Source: Tetmemena sp. SeJ-2015 (taxonomy: Eukaryota > Ciliophora > Spirotrichea > Sporadotrichida > Oxytrichidae). From it: 64,000 nt of DNA. The stretch covers positions 1 to 64,000 of the forward strand of contig JAJKFJ010021613.1 in the NCBI GenBank assembly GCA_027382625.1, written 5' to 3'. Shown in pieces: positions 11,645 through 23,346 of this stretch; position 1 is the first letter of the stretch; the number at the start of each line of letters is the position of its first letter. The notes below the pieces were generated by a model, which was not told where the DNA came from, did no database searches, and was given only the letters and a program-made list of their open reading frames with translations. Both the position numbers and the translations under genes were made by a program.

Positions 11645-13403
11645 TCATAGATAGGAATAAGTGAGTTTGGCTACTTCGAATATGGCTCCCATTTAGAAGA
11701 GCTCGTCTATGACTTTGAACACAAATTCTTTGGTGTAAAAATTATCGAACTGTCTGCACACATCCTTGTAGATTTTATATAACCGATTTATAAAAGCATT
11801 TGAAATTAAATAGATCGACTCAAAATGCACTCCTCTCTACTGCTGATTAATGGAGGCATTCCTTAATATCTACTCCACGAAAGTCTTAAGCTTCTTACGC
11901 TGATCCTTGATTTGGATAACGTATTTCTTCTCTCTCTCCCCAGTTAGATTAATGAATCCCTTCTACTCAAGCTCTTCAAGGCACTCTTTCAACAGAGTTA
12001 GTGCATCTTTATCTGGCTCCTCACTGTATTGAACTTCATCCTTTATCTTCTGGATTAGAGTATGATTCTAAAGCATTTCTAGCTCACCAATTGCCATATT
12101 TTAGTAGTCCATAATCAACTTCTAGTGCTGCTGAGCTTTATCAGGTGATGGGGCTTTATCAGCCTTAGTGGTGGTGGTCGTATCAATCATAGTCTCATCT
12201 TCATCCTGTTTCTGGTTAGTAGATGCACTCTTTTAAGGTGAGAACAACTCGTGATAGTTGTTGAGGATAAAGTCATTGATCTTCTTCTTTATTCTCTTTA
12301 TGGAGAACTTGTACACACCCTCCACCTCCACTGCCACTGGAACGTTCTTATGAACGCTCTCCTCTACAGTTTACTGTTCCTAGAGTATCATCTACTACTC
12401 ATACTGTTACTGGTTAGAGTTTAAGAGTCTGCGTTAAAAGGGTTTGAAAGGGTCAAAGTAACACTTCTGAGCATTCACTGTCAGCTGGTACTAGAGCATC
12501 TCTTCGTTGATATCTCCAAGGTACCTTAGTTTGTGCACGTTCACTTAGATCTTATCCTTGTAATACTCCATACCTCCTAGCAACGAGATGCAAGAGCCGA
12601 TGGCAATTTAGTATCGAGAGAACCACTCTCTGAAGTCTGAGTTTCTCTTGCCAGCTTGCCCTCCTTAGTTGTTGTAGTCGTTGAGCCAGAGGACGCAAGT
12701 CATAACTCCTGTGGAGTCATCAATTCCGAAAATGAACTTCTCCTCTTTCTTGATCAAGAAGACTATAGTCCCTGATATTGAGACCTTAGTAAGGAGGTAA
12801 TGGTCTCTAAGGATGAAAAACACCTTGGCGTTACTCTCCACTATCTGTCTCATATACTCCTGATAAAGATCATAATCATCATCTTGCAACTCCTCATAGC
12901 CAGTCAATTGCTGCTACTGCTATTGCTATCCATTTTAATTTCCTATAATTCAAGTTAAAGCCAGATAGACTCCCTCCAAAATGCAACTTACCTTAAAGCA
13001 TATCGAGATGGCCTTGGTAGTTCTACTTCTGAGACTTATTCCTGAGTGAGAAGATCTCGAAGCGCATCTGAATGACAAACAAAGGGAAGTAGACTTCCAT
13101 CAGGTCAAAATTGATATTTTTCAATTAGCCCTATGCAGCTCCCGCATTTCCTCCAAAGTTCCCGCCACCTATGTTATTTCCACCACTGCTGCTATTGTTG
13201 TTGTAGGAATTGTAATTATTCCCGCCGCCTCCTTAGTTATTGTTGTTGTAATTGCTCTAGTTATTGAAGTTTTTATTGTTATTATTCTAGTAGTTATTGT
13301 TGTTGCCTCGTCTGTAGTTGTTATTGTAGCCATTACCACCACCACCCCCGCCGAAGTTGTTATTATTGTTATTGCCGTTCCAGCTTCTTCTGTTAGCGTC
13401 CAT
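11645..13403 (-). CDS. STN1: STN1, CST-complex telomere-capping subunit
   Basis: One intron (12943-12991) interrupts a 569-residue frame from ATG 13403 to TGA 11645-11647, and no IES is needed. The N-terminus is N/G-rich (NNNNNNFGGGGGGNGY). Next is a stretch like the start of STN1 (MEVYFPLFVIQMRFEIFSL), then the OB fold (SISGTIVFLIKKEEKFIFGI, followed by DDSTGVMTCVLW). Human STN1 has the matching GVDDSTGVINCICW. The C-terminal half is Q-rich then helical, as expected for winged-helix modules. STN1 binds single-stranded telomeric DNA with TEN1 and CTC1. RPA2 is the main alternative, but the DDSTGV signature favours STN1. Codon usage is less AT-biased than in the spacers. Confidence 0.85.
12943..12991 (-). 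other. Intron, 49 bp, in STN1
   Basis: GTAAGT to TATAG. Splicing joins CTT TAA GGA AAT in frame and continues into a run of Q codons. Confidence 0.8.
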
Positions 13404-13795
13404 TTTAAAAAGTGATATTTGTAATTGAGATGGGAATTTTAAATTTTGTAAAATTACTTATACTTATAACACGAATTTTTCTGCTTTCTGAAAATTTTAG
13501 TGATATATAGAGGAACTTCTTAAAAGGTTATTTAATTTTTATATGAGAACAATTGAACGTTGATAGGAATAAAGTTTGAAAATGGTTAAATGGTTACTAT
13601 CACAGGGGGAGATATTCGGGTAGTTTGTTCAAGAAAAGGACTTAAAAATAGTTTGCTTTTCTTTACTATAAAGTGAATTTATGAATAGTTTTTTTGCGAG
13701 ATCTTGATTAGTGAACGAGCTAAATTTAAAGTCAAAAATATTTCCTTAACTATTAACTTATATCACTATATCTCGCTTAATTATAACAAAATTTA
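13404..13795. other. Spacer between divergent genes
   Basis: AT-rich DNA between the STN1 start and the start of the next gene, presumably holding both promoters. No motif was assigned. Confidence 0.5.
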
Positions 13796-14758
13796 ATGCA
13801 AATTGCATGTATAAATAGGATAAAATCCTGTAATAATTGGAGTCTGATTAGGTAACTGCCTAAGGCTTTGAAGAATGATTCCCGCTCTCTGGGTTTCAAG
13901 AGTCTTAGCAGAGGGAACCTCTTTTCTTTTTAAGGACTACAGAGAAGAGTTAGGAAAATCTATATAACTCTACTGTGTTAAGCTCTTATATGAATAAAGG
14001 GCATCGTAGTACTGAGATCTTAGGAATAAGGAGTAGGAATAGAGAGAGAGGCTAGATATTCTCTTACCCAACAAACTCATTTAGAATATATGGGAAACCG
14101 AAGCCTTATACTTTTTTGGTTTCAAAAATATTAGGATCTAGTAAAGCCCTAAGCATTTTAACAAAAAGAAGAAGTCGTTAGTAAAAGAATAGGAGCTTAA
14201 AAAGAAAAGAGAAGAGTAGGTATAAGTTTTTGAGAAAATTAAAGCGAATCTATAATCAGGTGTCGACTTTGGGGAGTCGTCGGTATGTTTAATAAATTAC
14301 TTCGGCTAACTTTAATTATGTTCAAGTCAGTTATTAAATATAGAGAATGTGAGATTAAGTGGTAGCCTATTTATTAGAGAGGACTAGATCTCGTTGGTAT
14401 CCGAGGCTATTTATATACTGCGCTTTATCGAAGATGCAGACGTCAGAGTTTAAGGGATCCTAAAGAGCACTTGCTCTCAGTTTTTAAACTGCTTTCTGAC
14501 TCAAGAAAAGGCTCCCACTCTTGTCTCACAGATTTTAGAATGCTTCTAAAGCTTTATTGAGAGCCCTGATATCTCTTTAAGGGACCAGTAATTTCAGAGC
14601 TTCTTACATTAGCTTTAGGTACTTATTCGGAGTTATATCTTATTAGGTAAGGTTAGTTGTTTATATACACTTTAGTGGAGAAACCATCTCTCATCACTGG
14701 CACTCATCTTCAGATGAGGCAGCTAGCGCATTGGCTTCATTAGTGGAAGGTTTACTGA
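13796..14758 (+). CDS. Unknown helical protein, two MDSs
   Basis: The frame starts at ATG 13796 and continues past an IES at 13950-14019. It reads to TGA 14756-14758 if a 29-bp GTAAGG...TTTAG intron (14647-14675) is spliced, or to 14717 if not. Both give whole codons (287 or 283 residues). A lysine-rich segment (FNKKKKSLVKEQELKKKREE) precedes a long helical, leucine- and isoleucine-rich part (SEAIYILRFIEDADVRVQGI). No family was recognised. The 3' end overlaps the bZIP gene tail on the other strand. Confidence 0.65.
13950..14019. other. IES, 70 bp, pointer TTAGGAA
   Basis: TTAGGAA lies at 13950-13956 and 14020-14026. Joining gives AGA GTT AGG AAT AAG GAG in frame. Confidence 0.85.
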
Positions 14759-16657
14759 ATCTAGTTGCTGCTGTATTGGCTTTAAGCATTATGAAATAAA
14801 GTGAGTGTCAATTTAATGAGCAGTGAGGTGCTTGACTGAGAGGATTTGCTAAGGAATCTTGGCTTATGAGTGAGTCTGATGGAACTACATTGGAAGACTC
14901 TGCTTGAGAGCAATTTAGGTGAGAAGGTTGTTGTTGCTGTTTGAGCCTTGAGAAGTCGACTAGAGAACTGGGAGTCCCATAGATAAGCTCTGCAGCTGCT
15001 GTTGATGCACATAATGTGCAGGCTGAGGCTTATTTACCAAGGGCTTGCAAATAGTTACCTTCTTAATAGAGTCAAAACTGTCTTCTTGGTGTGTTTGGGA
15101 GAGGGGAATCAAAGTAGCTAAAGGATGATAAACATGTGTTTACTAGTTAGCTGAAAGCACTTAAACTTGCTATTGACCTTGTATCTTGAGCTGATGAACT
15201 CTCTGAAGAGATGCAAAGTCATTCATCAGCTGAGCATTCTAAGACACTTACAAAATTTTACCATAGGCAGCATAAAATTTGCTTTACTTCATGGGAAGAG
15301 AGCTGTTTGGTGGAAGTTTAAAGGCTGAGGTTTGAGTCAGCTCTAGATGCTTTAGGCTTTTGTAACCCTTCAGACTCTTACTTGGGAAACTGAGGGGTTA
15401 AGTGGCTGACCTCTTAAACTGGCGACGTCACACATGTTTGGTTAATCTGGTTAACTAGACTATCTTTGCCACCAGTAACCTAACTGCTTTGAGTAACAGA
15501 AGTTGAAGTAGGTCCATTTTAAGCCAAATTTTGAGATGCAGAAGTTCCATTATTCATTTAGCTTGAGATCAAGGAGAATGGGTTGAAGCTATTTATAGCA
15601 TCTGAAGAGAAACCTAAGCAAGCCATAAGATTGCTAGATGAGGGTTGAGCTGAGCTTTCCTGTTGAGGGGTGGGGGCCTTGGCTTGAGTAGCCTATTGTT
15701 AATTTTGCTGTTGACTCAGCACGAAGGCAAGCATCATTGTCTACTGAGTTTAAAGTTAGTCGAGTTTCTTTTTCAGCTCTTCATTTTCCTTGACTTTATC
15801 ATCGTACATTAGGCAAGTATTCTTATACTACAAGAAGAAGAATGAGGTCAGATTAGCACACGAAGGGAAGCGAAGTGAGGAAATTAGAGAGCAATTATTT
15901 AGGGACAAGTAAATTAAGATAGGAGAAGAATTTTGAGATATCAAGATCATTAAGAACTTTCTCACCCTACAATTTAATCAAGAGCATTGATAAATAGCGG
16001 TACGTGTTTTAGAATAATTAGAAGATATTTATTAAGGGCCAACCCCAAAAGCTTACCTTGATATTTAGCTCTACACCCTGGCATTTCAAGACCTCAATTT
16101 AAATGAACACTTAATTCTTTCAATTATTTAATCAAGCTGAGTCCTCATTTCGTCATGCTCATGCTTCTTCTTCATTCTGCATTTCATTGCGCTCTTGCGG
16201 TTCTGCACCAATCTATATCTTACTAATTAATACACTTGACAAATACATACCTTCTCTCGCGGCTATCTTCATCAGAGTCCTCAGGGTAAGAATTCTCATC
16301 AGCTCCAGTGTTTGTTCTGTTATTCTTTGAGCCTTCATCCTCGCAAGTCTAGGCATGAGCCGAGTTGTCCTCCTCGCTAGTATTTTTGCGAGTGGACCCT
16401 GCACCGCTTGTGCGTTGGCGCTTCTCCTTAGTGCCTTGATTAGCAGTCTTTTTGCCTTTTGAGGGGGCAGCTTCACGTTGTCTCTTTCCCAACTTCACTT
16501 TATTTTCCTGTTGGGAGTCAATTTAATCACAGTTAGGTTAAGAGATGGGGGCGGCTTATTGTACATTATCGAGAGAATTTGAGATATAAGTTCCCAGCTC
16601 GAATCTTTTCGAGTATTCTTGCAAATTAGATAGCTCTTAGCAGCTATTTTGGTTCAT
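14594..16657 (-). CDS. bZIP transcription factor
   Basis: ATG 16657 opens a frame that, with three introns and one small IES removed, gives 576 residues ending at TGA 14594-14596; the total is an exact codon multiple. The basic region RRLVQNRKSAMKCRMKKKHE fits the bZIP N-x7-R signature (N and R both present). Leucine/isoleucine heptads follow and continue into KENEELKKKLDQLQTQ. The N-terminal 150 residues are acidic and basic low-complexity sequence. The long C-terminal part is Q/S/N-rich and probably an activation region. An alternative frame near 14694 gives an acidic end (AASSEDECQ) but needs an extra IES. The tail overlaps the convergent gene. Confidence 0.8.
15203..15251 (-). other. Intron, 49 bp, in the bZIP gene
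   Basis: GTAAGTGTC to CTTCAG. Splicing joins AAT TTT AGA GTT CAT in frame. Confidence 0.7.
15828..16056 (-). other. Intron, 229 bp, in the bZIP zipper
   Basis: GTAAGC to TTGTAG, phase 0. Splicing joins ELNIK to YKNTCLMYDD. It is much longer than the others and might hide an IES. Confidence 0.6.
16096..16112. other. Candidate IES, 17 bp, pointer AATT
   Basis: AATT lies at 16096-16099 and 16113-16116. Removal joins GAA AGA ATT GAG GTC in frame within the zipper. Confidence 0.6.
16213..16250 (-). other. Intron, 38 bp, in the bZIP gene
   Basis: GTATGT to ATATAG. It splits the basic region; splicing gives GAG AGA AGA TTG GTG. Confidence 0.8.
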
Positions 16658-17090
16658 GAGGGTTCTATAATGAGAAGAGGGTTAAGGGAGGCCAATTTTG
16701 GGAAGGGGAGAGGCTTACATTGACATTTATTAAGAAAATGGGTAAAATTGTGACGTCAGTCGAGGAGTCAAACTTAGGGGTATGAGTTAATATGAGTTAA
16801 TAATTATGAGTAGATCTCAATCACGCTAAATATATCATTTATCCGCCACTATTACAAAACCTTATTTACTATTGCCAAAATAAAAATAAATGGACAAATT
16901 GGATTTGAAAGAGATTTGTAATAGGAAGTGATGACGCCAACATGCATTACCATCGCTCGACAAATTAGCTCATATTATGAGAATCATGATGAGAAGGATG
17001 AAAATAAATTATTGAATTAATTATGTTTCACTAGTTTAGATCTATTGTAGATTCCAGATGCTTCTCTAAAGAAGAGTGCTTGTTCTTTTC
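16658..17090. other. Intergenic spacer
   Basis: A short direct repeat (ATGAGTTAAT twice near 16783-16802) is the only visible structure. Confidence 0.5.
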
Positions 17091-20000
17091 TCACACAAGA
17101 TTATTTTTCACAAAATATCTGAAACATTAAAGTAGGATCATAGCCTCTTGATGCTTTTCGTTCTCAAGTAATTCCTCATAAAGATAATTCTTCCTGTACT
17201 TAAAGATTCTGTTGGCACTAAACCCAAGATCCACTTAATCTTCTTCCTCTTATGGCTTCAAGCTATTTCTAGTTAGTTTAAGGTGCTCCTTATGTCTGAT
17301 TTTAATTCCCATCAGCAGAGCCAGGGATAAGAGATGAAGCTCCTTCAGTATTCAATCCTTACTATTGTTATAACTTAAGTAGTAGCTTCTTCTTCTTTTT
17401 CTTCTCTTTAAGGTTCATCTTTCCAATTCTTCTCTTATTCATATTAGTTGTCTGACTCTCATCAGTTGGGGGTATAGGAATTCCATTCTCATCTAACTTA
17501 ACCTCCTCATTATTTTAAGTTTAAGCTTCACCTGTCTCTTCTTGACCCTCTCTCATTCTTGCAGTTCTTTTATTTTGAGGGCGGTCATTAGGTCCTAGCA
17601 CTTTACCAGGAGCAGGTCTTTAGAATTTGTTCATGACCTGGTAGCTTCTATTTTTGAGGAATTTCATACCTCCTTTTTCACTAAGCTGTCCCACAATTAG
17701 AGTAAGCTTCCTTCTTAACTTTATTTCAATCTTACTTAGTTATTCTCTCTTTTCAAGGTTTGCTCGCATGCTTGTGATGCCAGAGCTTCCAGCTTCAGTG
17801 GGGCCTACAGTTGTACTAGACTCTAGACCTAGCTCTTATCTGGCAGTGTTATCTGTCTAAAGTTATTCAAGCCTGTAGCGAGTGGGGAATTTCTTTCTTC
17901 TTTGATTGATCCATCTCTGAATCTCCTCTTATTCTTCAGGGTCAAGGACTCTTGCTTATTTTTGGGGTGCTTTGTTAGGAGTCTAATTGTTAGATGAGGG
18001 TTGATAGTGAGATTTCTAGTTATAAGAATGAGACATTTCATTGTTGCTCTCTCCACCTTCATTATAGTGATGGCCGTCCTCACCTCTGGTATTTTTCCTT
18101 GCCTCTACTGCTTCAAACTCATCCTCATACACTTGGTTCTCCTAGATGAGTATGTTCTCATCCCCGCCTGTGTAGTTTGAATCCTCATCAAATTGGTCTG
18201 AGCCTTTTCTATGCTCAGAACCTTAATAGGATTACCTGTCTGCGTTGGAGCCAGTCTCATGGTGATTGTCGCCTCTGTTATTGAAATGTCTGGGACCTCC
18301 TCTATTCTAGTAAGGATATCTACCACCACCTCCTTGGTATCTGTTATTGTGGTAGGGCTATCTTCCTTATCCGCCACCTCCTTGGTACCTGTTATTGAAG
18401 TGGCCTCCTCCTCCTTGGTTGTTCATATAGCCACCTCTACCACCTCGATTCATCATACCTCCTCTTCCTCCTCTGTAATTAGGATTGTTGTTGAACTAGC
18501 GAGGGCCTCTATCCTGATTATGATGAGGCTGATAACCTCCCTGATTATTTTGATGAGATTGATAGCCTCCTTGATTATAGTTTCCACCTTAGCTGTGAGG
18601 AGGAGGTCCCATGGGATGCTGCTAACCAGGAGGTAGTACATTTTGTTATCTTCTCTTCTCTGCTGGAGTTTGAAGGTGATTGAAAGTGTCTTGCAGATAG
18701 GAAAGTGCCTGCTGCTACTTATCGTCAGCTGCTTACTAAGCTGCATCCTAACCTGGTGGTGCATATGCATTTGTTGCTGGGGCTTGAGCTACTGGCTAAG
18801 TATATGAGGGAGGTTAGATTCCTGGATATGTCGAAGGGAAATTAATATTCAACTTATGATTAGCTTGATATGTTCCAGCTGCTGCGGGAGGAGTCTGATA
18901 GAAATTGACTTGGTAGTTGTTCTTAGTTATAGAGTAGGGTTGAGGCTAAGGTCCAATCATCGGAGCCCCGGCTGGACCGGAAGCATTTGAGGCTACAGCT
19001 TCCTCTCCGATGATTTACTTCTATTGATCTGAAATTAGTTGCTGAGCATAGGAATTGGCAGCAGAGACTAGGGCGTCATTGTTCTTCTTGGAGAAAAGGA
19101 AGTTCTGAGCAAAAGAGCTTCCACCAAAGGTGTGCTTCAGTTTCTTCTCCTTGAGCGCCTGTCTCTTCCTCTCTTGCTTCTACTCCTCAGTGAGCTCTCT
19201 GGGTGGTCTGGTTCTTTCAGATGGAGCACCTCCATAGCTTTAGCTAGCTCCTCCACCTTGATATCCTCCTTGTCTCTAATTAGAGTCGTAGTTTGAGCGA
19301 GGTCGAGGCTAGTAACCTTCTCCTCCTCTATTTTGCTGCTAGTATTGCAGAAAATCAATTCTATTTCTAATTTGAAATATTATCCTAATAAAATGATCTT
19401 TAAAGAATTAAATGTTTTACTTTTTACTTGCAATTTATATTAGAAATAAACAAAATAATGAATCTTCTATTTGCCAGTATAAAGATCATCATTAGCAGAG
19501 AGATAACTCTAGTTCAAATCCTAAAATATCAAACTTTATTAATTTATTTAATAAAGCATTTGTATTCGTTTAATATTAGTTGGGTTGATTGTACTAGTTC
19601 TGCTGGCCGTATCCACCACCTTGGTTTCCACCCTGGTAACCTGAGGAATGGTTCTAGCGAGGTTAGTGGTATCCTCCAGCCTCATATCCAGCTTAATTGT
19701 ATGGCTGCTAATAAGGAGCAGGAGCTCTCTGTCTATAATTCTGATTGTGCTGGCCAAAGTTCTACTAGGTGTTCTGTTGCTGGTACCCTCCTCCCATATT
19801 CTATGGAGGTCCCTAGTTGTACCCCTACGACTAGTGCCTAGGTTGATATCCACCTGGAGGAGGTCCCCTTGGTTGATAACCGCCTTGAGTATAAGGCTGT
19901 TACTGGTATGGCGGCTGACTCTAGCCAAAGTTCTAGTTGCCCTGATGAGGAGGGTTGGCACCACCTTGGTAGTTGCCTCTGTAGCCTCCTCTGAAGCCGC

Positions 20001-20178
20001 CTCTGTTATCGTCCCCGTGATGAGGCCTACTGTGGAAGGTCCTAGTGGGTGCGTTCAAGTTCTTCTAGTACACCTCGTTCAGTGGGAAACTGAAGGAACT
20101 GGATGCTCCTCCTTGAGAGGAAGGTGGAGCGCCTTAGGGTAGAGGTGGTTGCTGGTGTGGTTGCTAATTGGTTGCCAT
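17091..20178 (-). CDS. RGG/Q-rich protein with NUFIP-like C-terminus
   Basis: ATG 20178 opens a frame of about 950 residues to TGA 17091-17093, with one IES (19343-19573). Residues 1-200 are Q/P/G/Y-rich. A second G/Q/R-rich block holds RGG-type repeats (RGGRGGMMNRGGRGGY, YQGGGGRYPY), typical of RNA-binding low-complexity domains. Around residue 650 lies EEIQRWINQRRKKFPTRYRL, matching the NUFIP1/Rsa1 domain pattern (I.RW...RRK.FPT). The end (YRKNYLYEELLENEKHQEAM, then LLQCFRYFV) matches the NUFIP tail. NUFIP helps assemble box C/D snoRNPs with R2TP. One extra base at about 17253 must be skipped to reach that tail. The function is inferred from the domain. Confidence 0.7.
19343..19573. other. 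IES, 231 bp, pointer AATA (minus strand)
   Basis: TATT occurs at 19343-19346 and 19574-19577. On the minus strand, joining gives AAC TAA TAC TAG CAG in frame within the Q-rich region. Confidence 0.75.
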
Positions 20179-20653
20179 TGCAAATATATAATTATAATAT
20201 TTGAGTTTAGCCTAGATATAGTGAGTAATAAAACAGGAAGTAGCGACGATTAAATATCCCTTAGAGTATCAATGATCGAGTATTCGATGATAGTAAAATG
20301 AAAATTAGAGATTGCTTATCAATTTTTATCTTAAACTTTATCAGTAGAAGGTAAAATAGCTGAGAATCTTGGAAGTAGAAATGCAAATATAAAGCAATAA
20401 GATCTTAGTTTTGGGAGGGTTTCATTGCAATCATTAGCTTAAATTAGTTGTCATTAGTAATCTAGATCTAAAACTTTGCTTATTAAATATTCGCAGAAGA
20501 TTCGCTCTCCTAATATTGAAAGATCACTCTTAAAATTAAATTCTTATTCTTTAAAAAGAAAGAAGAGACTTATTTTGTTAATACTGTGATTGCCAAATTA
20601 ATAATAATTATTTGTGGAAGCATATCCCTTATCAATAAAGGATTTGACTTGAA
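20179..20653. other. Spacer between divergent genes
   Basis: AT-rich. It presumably carries both promoters; no motif was assigned. Confidence 0.5.
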
Positions 20654-23346
20654 ATGGCAAAAGCAAATACTCATTCATTATCTTATGTTTGTTATAAGCC
20701 TCAAGAAAGAGTAAATTAACTGTTGCGAAGGCAACGCTGCTTTCGCTATTAACTTTGGGCAGTTTGGTTCAGTACTCAAGTGCTGAGCAATACCCAGTCT
20801 TTATGGGAGTGAATCTAGGCAAGAAGGCTCAGATGACGGAGCAGCTTGAGTTTTTGAAGTTGGCCGTGGACAGACTACAAGGACTTGTGGATCTTAAGCT
20901 CTAAGAAAGAGACAGTGCCTCGCCACTCTCACTTGAACAAAATCAATTAGTCTAAGTCATTCATAGTCCATAAAAGTTATTTTGAAGAGTAGCCAAAGAA
21001 GCTGTAATCACAACCTGAGAGCACCTTCCACAAGCTTTTCATGCGCAAGCCAGAATCTGTGATTCAGAATATAGGGTGCGAGGCCTGCTGGCTGGTCGGA
21101 CAAATAGTGGACAACCTAGTTCAGTACTCCACGTTCACAAACTTGGTGGAAGACGGAGCCATTGAAATCTGCAACCAAGAACTCGATTTCTGGGTCTGCA
21201 GAGGTTTCGTGAACTCACTCGCTCCCATCATTATCCAAAATCTGGAGGACTTGATCGCCACCCCATAATATCTATGCACTGAAGTAGTGGCTGCCTGTCA
21301 GCAAGAGTACTTCAAGTCAAATATATTTAAACTGCTGCTCAATACGTTAAGCAAATGTTAGCTGACAAACCTGACTCCATTGCAACCGATTCTTTCGTTG
21401 ATGACTTATACCAGTAAATAAGCAAGTCAAAAAAAAGAATATAGATCATATTAATTAATTCCAACAAGGACCAGAGAAACACGCTAAAGGCTATTCAGTT
21501 CACAGATATCCATCTAGATCTTGAATATGTTCTCTCCCAAATAGGAGAATACTTGCGACATGGTCATTTGCTGCAGAAAGGTCAATGGTTACCCTACTAA
21601 TAAAACCCTCCAGGCTGGGCCTATGGGATCTTACGGGTGCTAGCTATTTTCTTGACTACAATGGGTGAGTATGTGAACGAGAAAATCAAGCCTGACATTG
21701 TTTTCTGGACTGGAGATATCACTCCCCACGATTAGTGGGAGTACACCGTTGACTATGTTACACAGTACCAACAGAGACTGGCTGATTTCTTCGTTGCTAA
21801 TTTAAGCTCCTACGCCATCTACCCTCTCGAGGGAAATCTCATAATCAGTATGATAAATAGCCTATTCTCAAAGCTCACCCTCAAGAATGGCAAAGAGAGA
21901 AACTTAAATGCTCTAGCCCTGCTACAACTTCAATTTCTTACAATTTACTTAATTTTAAGATATTTAAGTAAAATATTTTAATATAAATAAGCAGTGATCC
22001 CAACAAGGACTAAAGATTTCATATTTGAATATGTGAGCGGAACGTCAAACACTTGCTATTTAATCAAATTACACATATAAAGTAATTCAAGGACCTTGAC
22101 CCTGCTCAATACAATTACTAGCCTTTAAGTTATCTTACGGATGTGATGTGCCCATCGATGTCTTGACTCTTAAACATTTTTTAAAGAGCGTCACCACAAG
22201 GGAAATCATGATTTTGAAGGTCGCTAACTCCCAAGACTTCAGCCAGCCAGATGTCATGCTGGGAATCAACCTTGAAACTTTGGAAAAATTACCTCACCCC
22301 TGAGGCTCAGGAAATTTATTCCAAGGTGGGATACTACACTCAAAAGCTCAACTTAAAATCTAAAAATGGCAAAGTCTATGACAAGGTCAAATTATTTTAA
22401 AGCCATATAATACTCTTCGTCTTATTTCTTAAATATAGTTGCAATAAACTCCTAGCCCTGCTCATATAATTGGGATTTTCAATTTCTACCTTTTGGAGTC
22501 AGAGAGACGACCCAGGCGGTGTGCTTGCCTGGTTAAACGAGACCTTCCATGCTATTGAGGCAAGAGGAGAATTCGCTATAGTCGTTTCTCACATCCCACC
22601 TGCTGATCAGTCCTGCCTCTACCAGTGGTCTATTAGATATAAGGCTATCACAGAAAGATTCTAGCACCTTATTAAACCTTCTTCATGCTTTGAAATTAAT
22701 CCCTTCCCCATTATTCTCTGTAAGTTTAGATTCTCCGTATATGGACATGTGCACAACGAAATTCATAACGTCGCTAAGTCCTTCTCAACTGGAAAGCCCG
22801 TAGGAGTCTAATACTGGGCTTCATCTCTTTCAACTTGGTACCAAGTCAACCCCTCTTTCAGAATGATTGAGATCGATGAGGAAACTATGCTCCCTGTCAA
22901 GATACAAAGTTAAATATCTTATCTCTCTTGATAAGATGCACACATACAGCTTGGACCTTCAAACTGAGAACCCTACTTGGAAATATGACCACGAGATGAC
23001 AGAAATCTATGGAATGAAAGATCTCTCACCCTCCTCCTTCGTAGATCTGGCAAACAGATTCAAGACTAATGAGACTCTGGCCATGTCTTATCAAAACACC
23101 AAGTCCATGGGAGCTCCTCAAACTCACGTTGACTCTTGCGGACCCGATTGCAGATTAGAGAAGTACTGCCAGACTACCAACAGTGTCCATTTTGAATACA
23201 GGTAAGTTCTTATTATTCTTCAAGCTTGTTTCTTAACTGCTTGCTATAGAGATTGTATGGGCTATCAAAGATACGACCTCAAGCAAGACCCTCTAAACAC
23301 TTTCTTGGAGTATATGGGAGATCCCTGGCTAGACAAACTTCAGTGA
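20654..23346 (+). CDS. Secreted acid sphingomyelinase-like phosphodiesterase
   Basis: Removing the first IES creates ATG GCA ACG CTG CTT, a signal peptide MATLLSLLTLGSLVQYSSA. A saposin-B-like cysteine segment follows (GCEACWLVGQIVDNLVQY). The calcineurin-like metallophosphoesterase core then shows FTDIHLD, a CDMVICCRK disulfide motif, VFWTGDITPHDQW, the LEGN(H) block, VVSHIPP and VYGHVHNE, in the usual order. The 3' part (WASSLSTWYQVNPSFRMIEI) matches the family's C-terminal region. A 38-bp intron precedes the last exon, which ends at TGA 23344-23346. The enzyme likely hydrolyses sphingomyelin or nucleotide phosphodiesters in a secretory or lysosomal compartment. Small frame offsets near 21520, 21640 and 21840 remain unexplained, and the IES joins at 21930-22450 are unresolved. 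Confidence 0.85.
20656..20729. other. IES, 74 bp, pointer GGCAA
   Basis: GGCAA lies at 20656-20660 and 20730-20734. It interrupts codon 1/2; removal creates the signal peptide. Confidence 0.85.
20968..20992. other. Candidate IES, 25 bp, pointer CCA
   Basis: CCA lies at 20968-20970 and 20993-20995. Joining gives AGT CCA AAG AAG CTG in frame. Confidence 0.6.
21308..21342. other. IES, 35 bp, pointer TAC
   Basis: TAC lies at 21308-21310 and 21343-21345. Joining gives GAG TAC GTT AAG CAA in frame. Confidence 0.7.
21423..21464. other. IES, 42 bp, pointer CAAG
   Basis: CAAG lies at 21423-21426 and 21465-21468. Joining gives AGC AAG GAC CAG in frame, just before the FTDIH motif. Confidence 0.75.
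23212..23249 (+). other. Intron, 38 bp
   Basis: GTAAGT to CTATAG. Splicing joins GAA TAC AGA GAT TGT in frame. Confidence 0.85.

Noticed and set aside
13840..14290. A minus-strand frame of about 150-190 codons rich in S, L and F
   Set aside because: The plus strand gives a K/E-rich protein with a pointer-restored frame through the same DNA; the minus frame is its mirror image.
18211..20142. Several plus-strand open frames of 137-164 codons
   Set aside because: They are antisense shadows of the RGG/Q-rich minus-strand gene, whose frame gives a coherent protein with a NUFIP-like end.
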